A DNA stretch of 64,000 nt from Homoserinibacter gongjuensis (GCF_030161875.1 NZ_BSVA01000001.1:186001-250000); one strand, 5' to 3'. Counted from the first letter of the stretch, positions 25,349-36,683 are shown. Numbers and translations are program-made. Notes: generated by a model not told the origin, from the letters alone.

Positions 25349-25371
25349 CGGCGCGCGCTCAGCGCGCGCCG
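25349..25371. terminator. Bidirectional hairpin between CoA ligase and paaX
   Basis: Perfect 11-bp arms CGGCGCGCGCT / AGCGCGCGCCG around one base. It lies just past the restored ligase stop and overlaps the last codons and stop of paaX, so it can end both convergent transcripts. Confidence 0.65.
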
Positions 25372-26194
25372 ACCGCGACCGGGCGGGCGACGTCCGCCCC
25401 CACGAGCCGCGCGAACGCCTCGGCCGCACTCACATCGAGCTCGCCGTGCCGCGCTCGATGCACCGCGAAGGAGCGATCGGCGGGCCAGTCCTCGTCCATG
25501 AACTCGCGCGGCAGCCGCGGGTCGGTGCGCAGCAGCGCCAGCCAGTCGGCCACGAGCATCGTGCGCGCCGAGATCGGATTCTCGCTGCCGTCCGTCTCGC
25601 CCGTGCGGCCCCAGGTCTCGATGAAGGCGAGATGGGCCGCGCGGATCGCCTCGATGTCCCACGCGGAGCGCACCGATTGCGCCATCGAGAAGCCGTCGAG
25701 CTCACTCGCGCGGAAGGCCGTGATCGACCCGGGCGGCAGATCGTCGCGCAGGGGATCGAGCCGCGTCGCCAGATCGACCTCCCCGGCGCGAGCCAGAGGC
25801 CGTCACGCAGCGGGGCGAAGCCGGCCCAGGTGAGCGCCGCCCGCAGGCGATGACGCAGGGTGCGCTGGCCCTCCGAGAGGGTGAAGGTCACGAGGGTCCA
25901 CCCCTCCCCCGACGGTGCGAAGGGGTTGGCGCCGTGCACGCGTTGACCGCCCTCGCGGAGCACCGCCTCGGCCTCGCGGGTGAGCTCGAACTCGATCTCG
26001 CGACCCCGCCGGCGACGCTGCAGCAGGCCGCGCGACGTCATCCGGTCCAGGGTGGCACGCGTCGCGGGCGCGGCGACACCGGCGCCCTCCATGACCTCGA
26101 GGATCACGCTCGCGCGCAGCGGATCGGCGTGACGGTCGAGCACGAACTCGCCGAGGAACGCGAGCAGCAGCTGCTTGGGCGCGCGGTTCTGCAT
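25359..26194 (-). CDS. PaaX-family transcriptional regulator (one-base indel)
   Basis: N-terminal wHTH (LRASVILEVMEGAGVAAPATRATLDRMTSRGLLQ; key APATRATLDRM), central PaaX domain with TLSEGQRTLRHRLRAALTWAGFAPLRDGLW, and the C-terminal PaaX_C region with MAQSVRSAWDIEAIRAAHLAF and PRLPREFMDEDWPA. The frame breaks at the C4 run 25781-25784; one extra C joins APG to EVDLATRLDPLRDDL and gives 278 residues. PaaX proteins respond to aryl-CoA thioesters, which suits an aromatic-CoA pathway. It lies at the end of the ABC-transporter operon, 39 nt after the ATPase gene. Confidence 0.83.
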
Positions 26195-26233
26195 CACTCC
26201 ATCCTTCCCGGACTCCTCGGCCCGCTCGCGCGA

Positions 26234-27034
26234 TCAGGCCGTCGGGCGAACGGCTTCGCCGCGCTTGGCGCGCTGGATCTGCTCGTAGACGTGGGTGCGC
26301 AGCTCGGTGAACCGCGGAAGTGCTCGGGTGGTGATCTGGTCGCGCTCCGGGGCGAGGTCGATCGGCAGGTCCTCCTGCACCCAGGTCGGCGACTTCGAGA
26401 GCACGATGACACGCTCCCCCAGGTACACCGACTCGTCGATATCGTGCGTCACGAACAGCAGCGACATACCCCGGTCGCGGTGCAACTGCCGCACGAGGTC
26501 CTCGAGGTCGGCGCGGGTCTGGGCGTCGACGGCGGCGAAGGGCTCGTCCATGATGAGCACCTCGGGCTGGTAGGCCACGGCGCGCGCGATCGCGACGCGC
26601 TGCTGCATGCCGCCCGAGAGCTGCCACGGATAGCTGTTGCCCGCGTGATCGAGACCGACCGCGAGCAGCGCGTCGTCGACGAGCTGGGCACGCTCCTGCT
26701 TGGAGAGCTTCTTGTGCTTGAGCGGCAGCTCGACGTTGCCGCGCACCGTGAGCCACGGGTAGAGGCTGCGGCCGTACTCCTGGAAGACGAGCGCCATATT
26801 GGGCGGCGGGCTCGTCACCGGCTGACCGTCGAGTTCGATGACGCCAGAGGTCGGCGCGAGCAGGCCCGCGATGCACTTGAGCAGCGTCGTCTTGCCGCAC
26901 CCCGACGGCCCCACGATGCAGACGAGCTCACCGCGGCGCATCTCGAAGCTGATGTCGCCGATCGCCTCGACCGACCCCGTCGAGGACTCGTAGACCTTCT
27001 TCAGCTTCTCGACCTTGAGCAGCGTTTCAGGCAC
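26234..27034 (-). CDS. ABC transporter ATP-binding protein (SsuB/TauB-like)
   Basis: A 266-residue ABC ATPase. Walker A GPSGCGKTT at 42-50, Q-loop VFQEYGRSLYPW, signature LSGGMQQRVAIARA, Walker B VLIMDEPFAAVD and the His switch in FVTHDIDESVYLG are complete. The SsuB/TauB/NrtD group energises importers of sulfonates, nitrate or small aromatic acids. GTG 27034 is the start; it overlaps the permease stop by 8 nt. It belongs to the operon lipoprotein-permease-permease-ATPase-PaaX. Confidence 0.92.
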   Translation of the reverse strand: MPETLLKVEKLKKVYESSTGSVEAIGDISFEMRRGELVCIVGPSGCGKTTLLKCIAGLLAPTSGVIELDGQPVTSPPPNMALVFQEYGRSLYPWLTVRGNVELPLKHKKLSKQERAQLVDDALLAVGLDHAGNSYPWQLSGGMQQRVAIARAVAYQPEVLIMDEPFAAVDAQTRADLEDLVRQLHRDRGMSLLFVTHDIDESVYLGERVIVLSKSPTWVQEDLPIDLAPERDQITTRALPRFTELRTHVYEQIQRAKRGEAVRPTA

Positions 27035-27856
27035 GCTCGACCTCCTTGATTCCGTGGTACCAGCGCAACACGCGCCGCTCGACGAAGCCGAAGATGGCCG
27101 CGAGCAGGATCCCCATGAGTCCGAGCAGCAGGATGCCGCTCCACATCTCGGCGATGAGGTAGTTCGTCTGGAAGTAGGTGATGCGGTAGCCGAGGCCCGA
27201 GGAGTTGTTGAACATCTCGGAGATGACCATGAGGATGAGCGCGACCGAGAGCGACTGCCGCACGCCCGCCATGATCCGCGGGCTCGCCGAGGGCAGCACG
27301 AGGTAGCGCAGGCGCTCGACCCGGGTGAGCGCGTAGGAACGCGCCGTCTCGGTCATCACGGAATCGGTCGAGCGCACGCCCTCGATCGTGTTGAGCAGCA
27401 CGGGCCAGACGGCTCCCGCGACGATCACGATGACCCGGGTGGCATCCCCCGGCCCGAAGACGAGCATGAGGATCGGAACGAGCACGGGCGGCGGCACGGC
27501 GCGGAAGAACTCGAGAGTCGGCTCGAGCAGCTCGCGCAGCCAGCGCACGAGGCCGATGACCGTGCCCGCGACGATTCCGACGAGGATCGACACCACGATG
27601 CCGACGACGAGCCGCACGACGCTCGGAACGACATCGGCCGTGAAGGCCGGGCCGATCCAGGTCTCGATGAAGGCCTGGATGATGGCGATCGGACCCGGGA
27701 AGAACTTCTGCGGGGAGATCGTGCCCCAGATGCCCCAGATCACGAGCAGGATGAGGGGAAGCCGATCGCGAACCAGATGCTCGACAGCACCGAGCGCGAG
27801 CGGCCCGGCGGGCGACGGAGCACGCTGATCGAGCGCGTCATCATGCTGCTGCTCAT
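27027..27856 (-). CDS. ABC transporter permease (SsuC/TauC-like; one-base indel)
   Basis: A BPD_transp_1 permease with six membrane spans and the EAA-like loop VMTETARSYALTRVERLRYLVLPSA. The apparent N-terminus MWHEQQHDD is out of frame: adding one G to the G4 run 27755-27758 gives a protein starting MSSSMMTRSISVL at ATG 27856, with WFAIGFPLILLVIWG as the first span, and an ATGA overlap with the preceding permease stop. It is the second permease of a heterodimeric importer. Confidence 0.87.
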
Positions 27857-28677
27857 GCCACATCCTCCCCGCGCACGGACTGGTGCCACGACAGCACGCG
27901 GCGCTCGATCAGGCGGAAGATGAGGTTCACGATGAGCCCGAGCAGCCCCGCCACGACGACGTACACGTAGACCGTCGGCACGTCTCCCGCGCCGCGCGCG
28001 AACACGATCACGCGCCCGATGCCGGGCACCGCGATGAGCAGCTCGGCCGTCACGGTGAGGATGAGGGCGACGGCGGCGCCGAGGCGCACGCCCGTCATGA
28101 TGTAGGGCAGCGCAGTCGGCAGCACGAGGTTGCGGAACCGGGAGGCCCGGGTGAGGCCGAAGCTCTTGGCCGTGTCGCGGGCGACCGTGTCGACATCCGC
28201 GACGCCGTAGAGCACCTGCACGAACACCTGCCAGAAGCTCGCGTAGACCACGATGAGCAGTGCCGCCGGCATCTGGAAGCCGAACATCAGGATCGCGAGC
28301 GGGATGAGCGCGACCGAGGGGATGGGGCGCAGGAACTCGACGGTCGTGTGCGTGAGCCGTCGCAGATACGGCACGAGGCCGATGACGGTGCCGATCGCGA
28401 CGGCACCGAGGGTGGCGATGAGCAGCCCGAGGAACCAGGTGGTCATCGTGCGCCCGACGTTGCGCCAGAACTCGAGGTCCTGGAACTCGGTGGCGAGCTG
28501 GGCGAGCACGGTCGTGGCCGGGGGCAGGAACCGCGCGTCGACGATGCCGAGTGCGGGCAGGAGCTCCCAGGTGAGCAGGAACCCGAGAAGTCCCGCGACG
28601 CCCAGCACGAACTTGCGGAGTCCGCGCGCCGGCCGGCGGGAGCGGATCCGCGGCTGGGCGACGGGGGCGGAGGTCAT
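27853..28677 (-). CDS. ABC transporter permease (SsuC/TauC-like)
   Basis: A 274-residue permease of the same family as its neighbour. RKFVLGVAGLLGFLLTWELLP is the first span, the EAA loop is VARDTAKSFGLTRASRFRNLVLPTA near residues 170-194 (RDTAKSFGLTR), and RPIPSVALIPLAILMFGF is typical of nitrate/sulfonate-type permeases. ATG 28677 starts the domain. Its stop overlaps the next permease by 4 nt. Two distinct permeases indicate a heterodimeric channel. Confidence 0.9.
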   Translation of the reverse strand: MTSAPVAQPRIRSRRPARGLRKFVLGVAGLLGFLLTWELLPALGIVDARFLPPATTVLAQLATEFQDLEFWRNVGRTMTTWFLGLLIATLGAVAIGTVIGLVPYLRRLTHTTVEFLRPIPSVALIPLAILMFGFQMPAALLIVVYASFWQVFVQVLYGVADVDTVARDTAKSFGLTRASRFRNLVLPTALPYIMTGVRLGAAVALILTVTAELLIAVPGIGRVIVFARGAGDVPTVYVYVVVAGLLGLIVNLIFRLIERRVLSWHQSVRGEDVA

Positions 28678-28757
28678 GTGAATCTCTCGATCGGGACGGA
28701 ACGTGGGCACGACGGGGTGCGGGATACCTCAGCGTGAGGCACCCCGCACCCGTTCGT

Positions 28758-29744
28758 CTACTGCAGCTTCAGCAGCTTGCCGAAGTCGGGCTTCTGGTCG
28801 AGCACGCCGAACTCGACTGCGAGGTCGGCGAGGTCTTCGAGTCCGGCCTCGTCGATCGTCGAGGTGAAGACCGGGAGGGTGATGCCGGCGGCCGCAGCCT
28901 CCGGGATGCCCATGTTCTTCACGATCGCCGCGCGCACCGCGTCAGGGTTCTCCTGCGCCCAGTCGAGTGCCTCGGTCATCGCGTCGGAGTAGTCCTTGAC
29001 GAGCTCCGGGTCTTCGTCGATGAGCTTCTGCGTCGTGATGTTGGTGAGCAGCGAGAGGCCCGGGATGGTCGCCTGGTACGGGTGCACCACGATGAGGCCG
29101 TCACCGCCCGCCACCATCGACATGAACGGGTCGGGAACCCAGGCCGCGTCGATGTTGCCGGCCTCGAGCTGTGCCTGGGCGTCGGGGAACGCGACCTCGA
29201 CGAATTCGATCGTCGTGGGGTCGCCACCGGCGTCCTTGACGGCCTTCATGATCGTGACATCCCCCGCGGCTCCCAGCGAGTTGACCGACACGCGCTTGCC
29301 CGCGAGGTCGGCCGGGCCCGTGATGCCCGAGGACTTCAGCGCCACGACGGCGTTGACATCCTTCTCGGCGTCGGCACCGAGCGAGCTCGCGTAGTTGCTG
29401 ATGATGGGCGCGCCGAGGTCGGCGAGCGCCGCGCGGAACGGACCGAACGGCTGGCCGATCGCGAACTCGATGTCGCCGTTGAGCAGACCCGGGATGGCCT
29501 GGGCGCCGCCCTGGGCCGGAACGACCTCGACCTCGATGCCGTGGTCGGCGAAGATCCCCTCGTCCATGGCGGCCCACAGGGCGCCGGTCTCGGCGATCGG
29601 GAGCGCCGCGACGCGAACGGTGCGCAGCTCGCCGGAATCGTTGTCGACGGGTGCGCTCGAGGGTGGTGCGGCGGAATCGGTGCACGCGCTCAACGCCAGA
29701 ACGGCGGCGGCGCCGATGGCGATTGCGCTCAGGGCTTTCTTCAT
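28758..29744 (-). CDS. Substrate-binding lipoprotein of the SsuA/NMT1 type
   Basis: A 328-residue periplasmic-type binding protein anchored as a lipoprotein: signal peptide with lipobox LSAC, Cys21. VRVAALPIAETGALWAAMDEGIF near 43-65 and DIEFAIGQPFGPFRAAL mark the NMT1/THI5-like fold used for sulfonates, nitrate, thiamine precursors and aromatic acids. It is the first gene of the importer operon. The surrounding pathway makes an aromatic acid (hydroxycinnamate or vanillate) the most likely ligand, but this is inference; a sulfonate cannot be excluded. Confidence 0.88.
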   Translation of the reverse strand: MKKALSAIAIGAAAVLALSACTDSAAPPSSAPVDNDSGELRTVRVAALPIAETGALWAAMDEGIFADHGIEVEVVPAQGGAQAIPGLLNGDIEFAIGQPFGPFRAALADLGAPIISNYASSLGADAEKDVNAVVALKSSGITGPADLAGKRVSVNSLGAAGDVTIMKAVKDAGGDPTTIEFVEVAFPDAQAQLEAGNIDAAWVPDPFMSMVAGGDGLIVVHPYQATIPGLSLLTNITTQKLIDEDPELVKDYSDAMTEALDWAQENPDAVRAAIVKNMGIPEAAAAGITLPVFTSTIDEAGLEDLADLAVEFGVLDQKPDFGKLLKLQ

Positions 29745-29835
29745 TGAACAGGCCTCTCAATATGTGGGGTGGCTCAGCACATCACTGTGCCGACAGTGTC
29801 ATGGTCTGGTACCCCTCGCCGATTGTCAAGACTTT

Positions 29836-29851
29836 CGTGACGAGCGTCACA
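29836..29851. promoter_or_regulatory. CRP/GlxR-like site upstream of the importer operon
   Basis: CGTGACGAGCGTCACA contains GTGA-N6-TCAC, the CRP/GlxR consensus with perfect half-sites, about 92 bp upstream of the lipoprotein start. Suggests catabolite control of uptake; binding is inferred. Confidence 0.55.
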
Positions 29852-29884
29852 AAACTCTTGAATAACGACAGACTCGCGCTGGTG

Positions 29885-29912
29885 CCTATCGACATTACCT
29901 ATCGACATAGGT
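29885..29912. promoter_or_regulatory. Direct and inverted repeat upstream of the metF operon
   Basis: CCTATCGACAT occurs twice in tandem (29885-29895 and 29898-29908), the second copy forming the inverted repeat ACCTAT-CGAC-ATAGGT (29897-29912). It lies 55-80 bp upstream of the preferred metF start in a divergent promoter region and is a candidate operator. Confidence 0.55.
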
Positions 29913-29967
29913 ATGGTTCGGGTCAGCGCACGTCGTCGTGCGTCTCGACGTCGAGAGGAAGCCCCGC

Positions 29968-30836
29968 GTGGATGCCGCCGGATCGCCCGCGAAGGATGCC
30001 AGCCGTGCCCTGCTGGCCGGTTTCTCGCTCGAGATGACGGGCAAGGACATCCCGGGCCTCGACGACGCCGCCGCCCTGCTGCCGCCCGGAACGCGCGTGA
30101 ATGTGACCTTCCTCGGCAACGAGGACCTCGAGATGCGCCTCGCCGCCGCGCGCGCGGTGCAGGCGCACGGCCTCGTGCCGGTGCCCCACATCTCGGCGCG
30201 CCGGCTCGCCTCGCACGATGCGCTCGAGGAGTTCCTCGCGCGGCTGCAGGAGGCCGGCCTCAGCGAGCACGTGTTCGTGGTCGGCGGCGACCCCGCGACC
30301 CCGGAAGGTCCCTACGCCTCCTCGCTCGACGTCATCCGCACCGGCATCCTCGGCGACTACGGCGTGCGCGAGGTGAACATCGCGGGCTACCCCGAGGGCC
30401 ACCCCGACATCCCCGAGGCCGAGCTCTGGGCGGCGCTCGAGCACAAGACCGCCGCGCTCGCCGAGCAGGGGCTCGCGAGCGTCATCATCACCCAGTTCGC
30501 CTTCGACCTGGATGCCGTCCTCGCCTGGATCGCCCAGGTGCGGCAGCGAGGCATCCGCTCGCTCATCCGCGTCGGCACCCCAGGACCCGCGGGCATCAAG
30601 CGGCTGCTCGCCTTCGCCTCCCGGTTCGGCATCGGGGCGAACGCCATGATCGTGCGCAAGTACGGCTTCTCGCTCACCAACCTGATGGGAACGGCGGGGC
30701 CGGAGAAGTTCGTGGCCGAGCTCGGCCGGCGCCTCGCGACCGACCCGGCGGCCGGCGAGGTGGCGCTGCACTTCTACACCTTCGGCGGCCTCCCCGCGAC
30801 GGCGGAATGGGTGCGCAGCCACGGGGGCGAGGGGTC

Positions 30837-30840
<4 letters not shown>
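29968..30840 (+). CDS. metF: Methylenetetrahydrofolate reductase-like protein (C1 oxidation partner of LigM)
   Basis: An MTHFR-family flavoprotein of about 290 residues, with FSLEMTGKDIPG, RVNVTFLGNEDLEMRLAAARA, ISARRLAS, VFVVGGDPATPEGPYASSLD and QFAFDLDAVLAWIAQVR as recognisable (beta/alpha)8 barrel motifs. Next to a LigM-type demethylase such an enzyme is expected to run in the oxidative direction, 5-methyl-THF to 5,10-methylene-THF. GTG 29968 is preferred because GAGAGGAAG (29952-29960) sits 7 nt upstream; the frame is also open from GTG 29938. The stop overlaps purU by 4 nt (GTGA). Confidence 0.83.
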
Positions 30841-33135
<2,295 letters not shown>

Positions 33136-33140
33136 GAGCG

Positions 33141-33177
33141 GATGCGGGGCGCCCCTGACGCGCGGGCGCCCCGCATC
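33141..33177 (+). terminator. Strong hairpin after ligM
   Basis: Perfect 14-bp stem GATGCGGGGCGCCC / GGGCGCCCCGCATC with a 9-nt loop, 5 nt after the ligM stop. Confidence 0.75.
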
Positions 33178-33212
33178 GCGCCGTTAGCCTGGAGCCGAGA
33201 GGGAAGGGGCCC

Positions 33213-33824
33213 ATGAGTCTGCGGTACGCGCTGCTGGCGATCCTCCGGGTCGGACCGCTCTCGGGGTACGACCTCGCCAAGCAGTTCGCGCAGTCGGTGG
33301 GCCACGTGTGGCACGCGCCCGACTCCCAGATCTATCCCGAGTTGCGCAAGATGGAGGCCGAGGGCCTCGTCGAGGGCGAGCAGCAGGCGCGCGGCGAGCG
33401 CGGCCACCGTCGGCTCTACCACGTGACCCCTGCCGGCGATGCCGCCTTCACCGACTGGATGGCGGCACCGCTCGACTATCAGCGGGTGCGCGATCCCGCC
33501 CACCTGCGCGCCGCCTACCTCGAGGCGACGACACCGGATGCCGCCCGCGCGTTCCTGCGGGCACACCGCGCGCAGTGGCAGTCCGAGCTCGAGCAGTGGG
33601 AGGGCGAGCTCGTGCGGATCGACACCGTCACCAACCCGATGCTCGCCCGCCGCATCGCCGTGACCGCCGAGCAGGACCGCGAGCGCACGATCGCCTACAA
33701 GCGCTTCACCTACGAGGGGCTCGTGGCGCGCGCCCGCATCGAGATCGAGTGGGCCGAGCGCGGCCTCGCCCTCGTCGACCGGCTGAGCGATGATCCGGAT
33801 GCCGGCCCGGCCGGCGGCAGGTGA
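33213..33824 (+). CDS. PadR-family transcriptional regulator
   Basis: A 203-residue PadR: N-terminal winged helix MSLRYALLAILRVGPLSGYDLAKQF (key PLSGYDLAKQF) with SQIYPELRKMEAEGLV and the wing RRLYHVTPAG, then the C-terminal vinylacetate-type coiled-coil domain (about residues 95-190). The founding PadR controls phenolic-acid genes, and this copy is the first gene after the metF-purU-ligM operon, so a role in methoxy-aromatic control is plausible but unproven. A terminator separates it from ligM. GAGAGGGAAGGG precedes the ATG. Confidence 0.85.
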   Translation: MSLRYALLAILRVGPLSGYDLAKQFAQSVGHVWHAPDSQIYPELRKMEAEGLVEGEQQARGERGHRRLYHVTPAGDAAFTDWMAAPLDYQRVRDPAHLRAAYLEATTPDAARAFLRAHRAQWQSELEQWEGELVRIDTVTNPMLARRIAVTAEQDRERTIAYKRFTYEGLVARARIEIEWAERGLALVDRLSDDPDAGPAGGR

Positions 33825-33825
33825 C

Positions 33826-34238
33826 TCACTCGTACGACGGGATGCGCCCGATACGGATCGGGTTGCCGAACGGATCGCGGATGCCGAAGTCGCGCCCGTA
33901 GCCCTGATCGGTGGGCTCCTGGGTGATGTCGACCCCCGCAGCCTTGAGCCGCTCGAACTCGCCGTCGACGTCATCCGAGAGGAAGGCGAGCCAGCCGCCG
34001 CCCGCCCCCTTGCTCACGAGCTCGCGCACCTGCTCCTCGGTGGCGGGGTCGTGCGCGGGCACCCCGGACGCTCGAGCAGGATGTCGTGCTTCTCGCCCGG
34101 CACGCGCACCGTGAGCCAGCGCATCGGGCCGAACTGCACGTCGGCGCTCACCTCGAGCCCGAGCAGCCCCACGTAGAACTCGAGCGCCTCGTCTTGATCG
34201 AGCACGAAGATCGACGACAGGTTGTTGGATGTCAGCAT
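33826..34238 (-). CDS. VOC-family (glyoxalase-like) protein (one-base indel)
   Basis: A vicinal-oxygen-chelate protein with two babbab modules: SSIFVLDQDEALEFYVGLLGLEV near residues 8-30 and, after the break, WLAFLSDDVDGEFERLKAAGVDI with GRDFGIRDPFGNPIRIG near 120-135. The frame is lost at the C4 run 34062-34065; one extra C joins ERPG to VPAHDPATEEQ for 137 residues. It is transcribed with an upstream AraC gene, a common AraC-VOC pair. Substrate unknown. Confidence 0.8.
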
Positions 34239-34271
34239 GGTTCCTCCGGTTCGGGATCGTGTTGCTTCACG

Positions 34272-34700
34272 CTACGAGTCGGGGCCCCGCGGCGCTTCTC
34301 CGAAAGTGCTGGGTCTGCCCCAGCGCATGATGAAGGAGCCCGAGTTCGGTTCGATCGCTCCGTCGGCCGCGGCGCGATACCGGCTCGGCGAGCTCCCGAC
34401 GACCTCGGTGAAGGTGCGTCCGAAGGTGCCGACGCTCGTGAACCCCACGGCGAAGCAGATCTCCACGATCGGCGCGTCCGTGGTGCGCAGCAGGAACATC
34501 GCGCGCTCGACGCGCCGCCGCTGCAGGTAGCGGTGCGGCGTCTCGCCGAACACCCGGCGGAACTCGCGGATGAAGTGCGCTTTCGACATGAACGCCACGG
34601 CTGCCACGGACGCGACGTCCAGCGGCTCGGCGTAGTGCCTGTCCATCGTGTCGCGGGCGCGCAGCAGCCGGCGGTTCACCTGCTCCGCGTCGCGCGACAC
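34272..34700 (-). CDS. Short AraC-family regulator (DNA-binding domain only)
   Basis: A 142-residue protein made almost only of the AraC double helix-turn-helix: LDVASVAAVAFMSKAHFIREFRRVFGETPHRYLQRRRVERAM (key MSKAHFIREFRRVFG) and IVEICFAVGFTSVGTFGRTF. It has no sugar- or effector-binding domain. GTG 34700 overlaps the stop of the CE7 esterase by one base (TAGTG), and the VOC gene follows after 33 nt, so the three genes form one unit. Confidence 0.83.
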   Translation of the reverse strand: MSRDAEQVNRRLLRARDTMDRHYAEPLDVASVAAVAFMSKAHFIREFRRVFGETPHRYLQRRRVERAMFLLRTTDAPIVEICFAVGFTSVGTFGRTFTEVVGSSPSRYRAAADGAIEPNSGSFIMRWGRPSTFGEAPRGPDS

Positions 34701-35667
34701 TAGTTGCCGAACACCTCGTGCAGGATCCGCACGTTCTCGCCGTCGGTCTGCGCCGCGCCGCCCTCGTGGCCGTTGAAGGGGAACACTTCGATCTGCTTGG
34801 GCCCCGCGTAGGCGTTGTAGGCGCCGAAGACGGTCGAGGCCTTGCAGGTCTCGTCCATGAGCGCGACGGTGAACCAGGCGGGTGCGGTCGCGCGGCGCGC
34901 GAAGTTCACGCCGTCGAAGTAGGCGAGAGTCTCGAGCACGTGCGCGACCTTGGTGCGGTGCTGGGCCAGGTAGCGCACGACCTCGTGGTACGGGTCCTTG
35001 TCATGGATCGTGAGGGCGCGCGGGAAGTCGCACAGGAACGGCACCTGCGGTAGCACGGCACGAAGTCCTCGACGAGGCCCGCGACGGCGAGCGAGATGCC
35101 GCCGCCCTGGCTGCCGCCCAGCACGGCGATGCGCTCGGCGTCGACGAACTCGAGGGTGCGCACCGCGTCGATCGCGCGAACGGCATCCGTGAACAGCCTC
35201 CGGTAGTAGTAGCTGTCTCGGGAATCGATGCCGCGCGTCATGACACCCGGAATCTGGGGGCCCGTCTCGCCGGAGTCGGCGGTGTCGCCGATCGACCACC
35301 CCGAGCCCTGACCGCGGGTGTCGACGAGCAGGTGCGCGAAGCCCGCCGAGGCGTAGAGCAGGTTCTCGGTGGGCCGGCCGCGCCCTCCGCCGTAGCCCTG
35401 GTACTGCACGACCGTCGGAAGCGGCCCCGCAGCGCCCCGCGGCATCCGCAACCAGGCGCGGATGGGCTGCCCGCCGAATCCCGGGAAGGTCACGTCGAAC
35501 ACGTCGAGCGTGCGCAGCCCCACCTCGACCGCGTCGAGTCGGGCGCCCGCCGGGGCCGCCGCGCGGCTGGAGGCGAGGGTCGCGTTCCAGAACGAATCGA
35601 AGTCGGCGGGGTCGACCTGCGCGCTGCGGTAGGCGCGCAAATCGGCTTCGGGGAGATCGACGAACAT
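34700..35667 (-). CDS. CE7 acetyl xylan esterase / cephalosporin-C deacetylase family (one-base indel)
   Basis: A cytosolic alpha/beta hydrolase with all CE7 hallmarks: RGQ in LVDTRGQGSGW near residue 117, GGSQGGG (nucleophile Ser near 184) and the HE motif in FNGHEGGAAQ near 301. The N-terminus MFVDLPEADLRAYRS and GFGGQPIRAWLRMP are also typical. The frame breaks in 35050-35060 (between EDFV and LPQVPFLCDF), the one event not at a long run; one base restores about 322 residues. The enzyme deacetylates xylo-oligosaccharides or similar esters. Confidence 0.85.
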
Positions 35668-35719
35668 GGCATCCCTTCACTACGGTCCGCCCTCACCCTA
35701 GAGGCATAGAGTCGGCTGC

Positions 35720-36360
35720 ATGAACGTGACGAAGTACGAGCACTCCTGCATGGTCGTGAGCAAGGGCAACGCCCGACTCGTGATCGACCCCGGCATGTTT
35801 CTGGCCACCCTGCCCGACGCCGCGGGGGTGGTCGCGATCGTGATCACGCACGAGCACGCCGATCACTTCTCCGTCGACCGCGTGAGCGAGCTGCTCGAGG
35901 CGAATCCCGATGCCCGCGTCTTCGGGCCGCAGGGGTCGCGGATGCCGCTGCGGCATCCGGCATCGAGGTCGAGGTCGTGCACGCGGGCGACACCGTCGAG
36001 GTGGAGCCGTTCTCCCTGCGCTTCTTCGGCGAGACGCACAACGTGATCCACTCCTCGATCCCCGTGATCGACAACGTGGGCGTGCTCGTCGACGACGAGT
36101 TCTTCTACGGCGGCGACTCCTACACCGAACCCGGCGTCGAGGTCGAGCTCATGGCGGCCCCGGTCGGGGCGCCGTGGCTCAAGATCGGCGAGGCGATGGA
36201 CTACGTGCTCGCGGTGAAGCCGCGGCGGGCCTTCCCGGTGCACGACATGACCCTTTCGGTGGCAGGCAAGAAGATGCAGGCCGACCGGCTCGCGTGGGCG
36301 ACGGAACAGGGCGGTGGGGAGTTCCACGTACTCGAGCCGGGCGAGTCGATCGACCTGTGA
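35720..36360 (+). CDS. Metallo-beta-lactamase-fold hydrolase (UlaG-like; one-base indel)
   Basis: An MBL-fold protein. The metal motif THEHADHF (HxHxDH) is near residues 41-48; RFFGETHNVIHSSIP and YGGDSYTEP follow. The frame breaks at the G4 run 35932-35935; one extra G joins FGPQG to VADAAAASGIEVEVVHAGD and gives 213 residues. UlaG-type proteins act on phosphodiesters or lactones; the substrate is not known. The restored stop overlaps the start of a rhodanese by GTGA, so the two are coupled. Confidence 0.82.
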
Positions 36361-36683
36361 ACGAGCCCGAGGAGGTCACCCCGAGCGAGCTCGCTGCGCT
36401 GATGGAGTCGGGCGAGCCGCTGCAGCTCGTGGATGTGCGGGAGACCTGGGAGGTCGAGCTCGCGGCGATCCCCGGCGCCATGGTGCTACCGCTCGGGCGC
36501 TTGCCCGAGCTCGTCGACGCGCTCGATCCCGAGGTGCCGATCGTGGCGTACTGCCACCACGGCATCCGTTCTGCGCAAGCCGCGAGCTACCTGATGGCCC
36601 GGGGCTTCGACGAGGTGCGCCACCTCGCGGGCGGGATCGACGCGTGGGCCGAGGAGATCGATCCGCAGTTGCGACGCTACTGA
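36357..36683 (+). CDS. Single-domain rhodanese
   Basis: A 108-residue rhodanese with LVDVRETWEVELAAIPGAMVLPL (CH2-A motif) and the persulfide-forming Cys in VAYCHHGIRSAQAASYL near residue 64, followed by VRHLAGGIDAWAEEID. It carries sulfane sulfur. GTG 36357 overlaps the MBL-fold gene stop. Pairing of an MBL hydrolase and a rhodanese is known for persulfide dioxygenase systems, although this MBL protein looks UlaG-like rather than ETHE1-like. Confidence 0.88.
   Translation: MNEPEEVTPSELAALMESGEPLQLVDVRETWEVELAAIPGAMVLPLGRLPELVDALDPEVPIVAYCHHGIRSAQAASYLMARGFDEVRHLAGGIDAWAEEIDPQLRRY

Noticed and set aside
22863..25853. 996-codon plus-strand frame around the CoA ligase
   Set aside because: The first 314 and last 170 codons are low-complexity; only 23805-25342 matches the ligase family.
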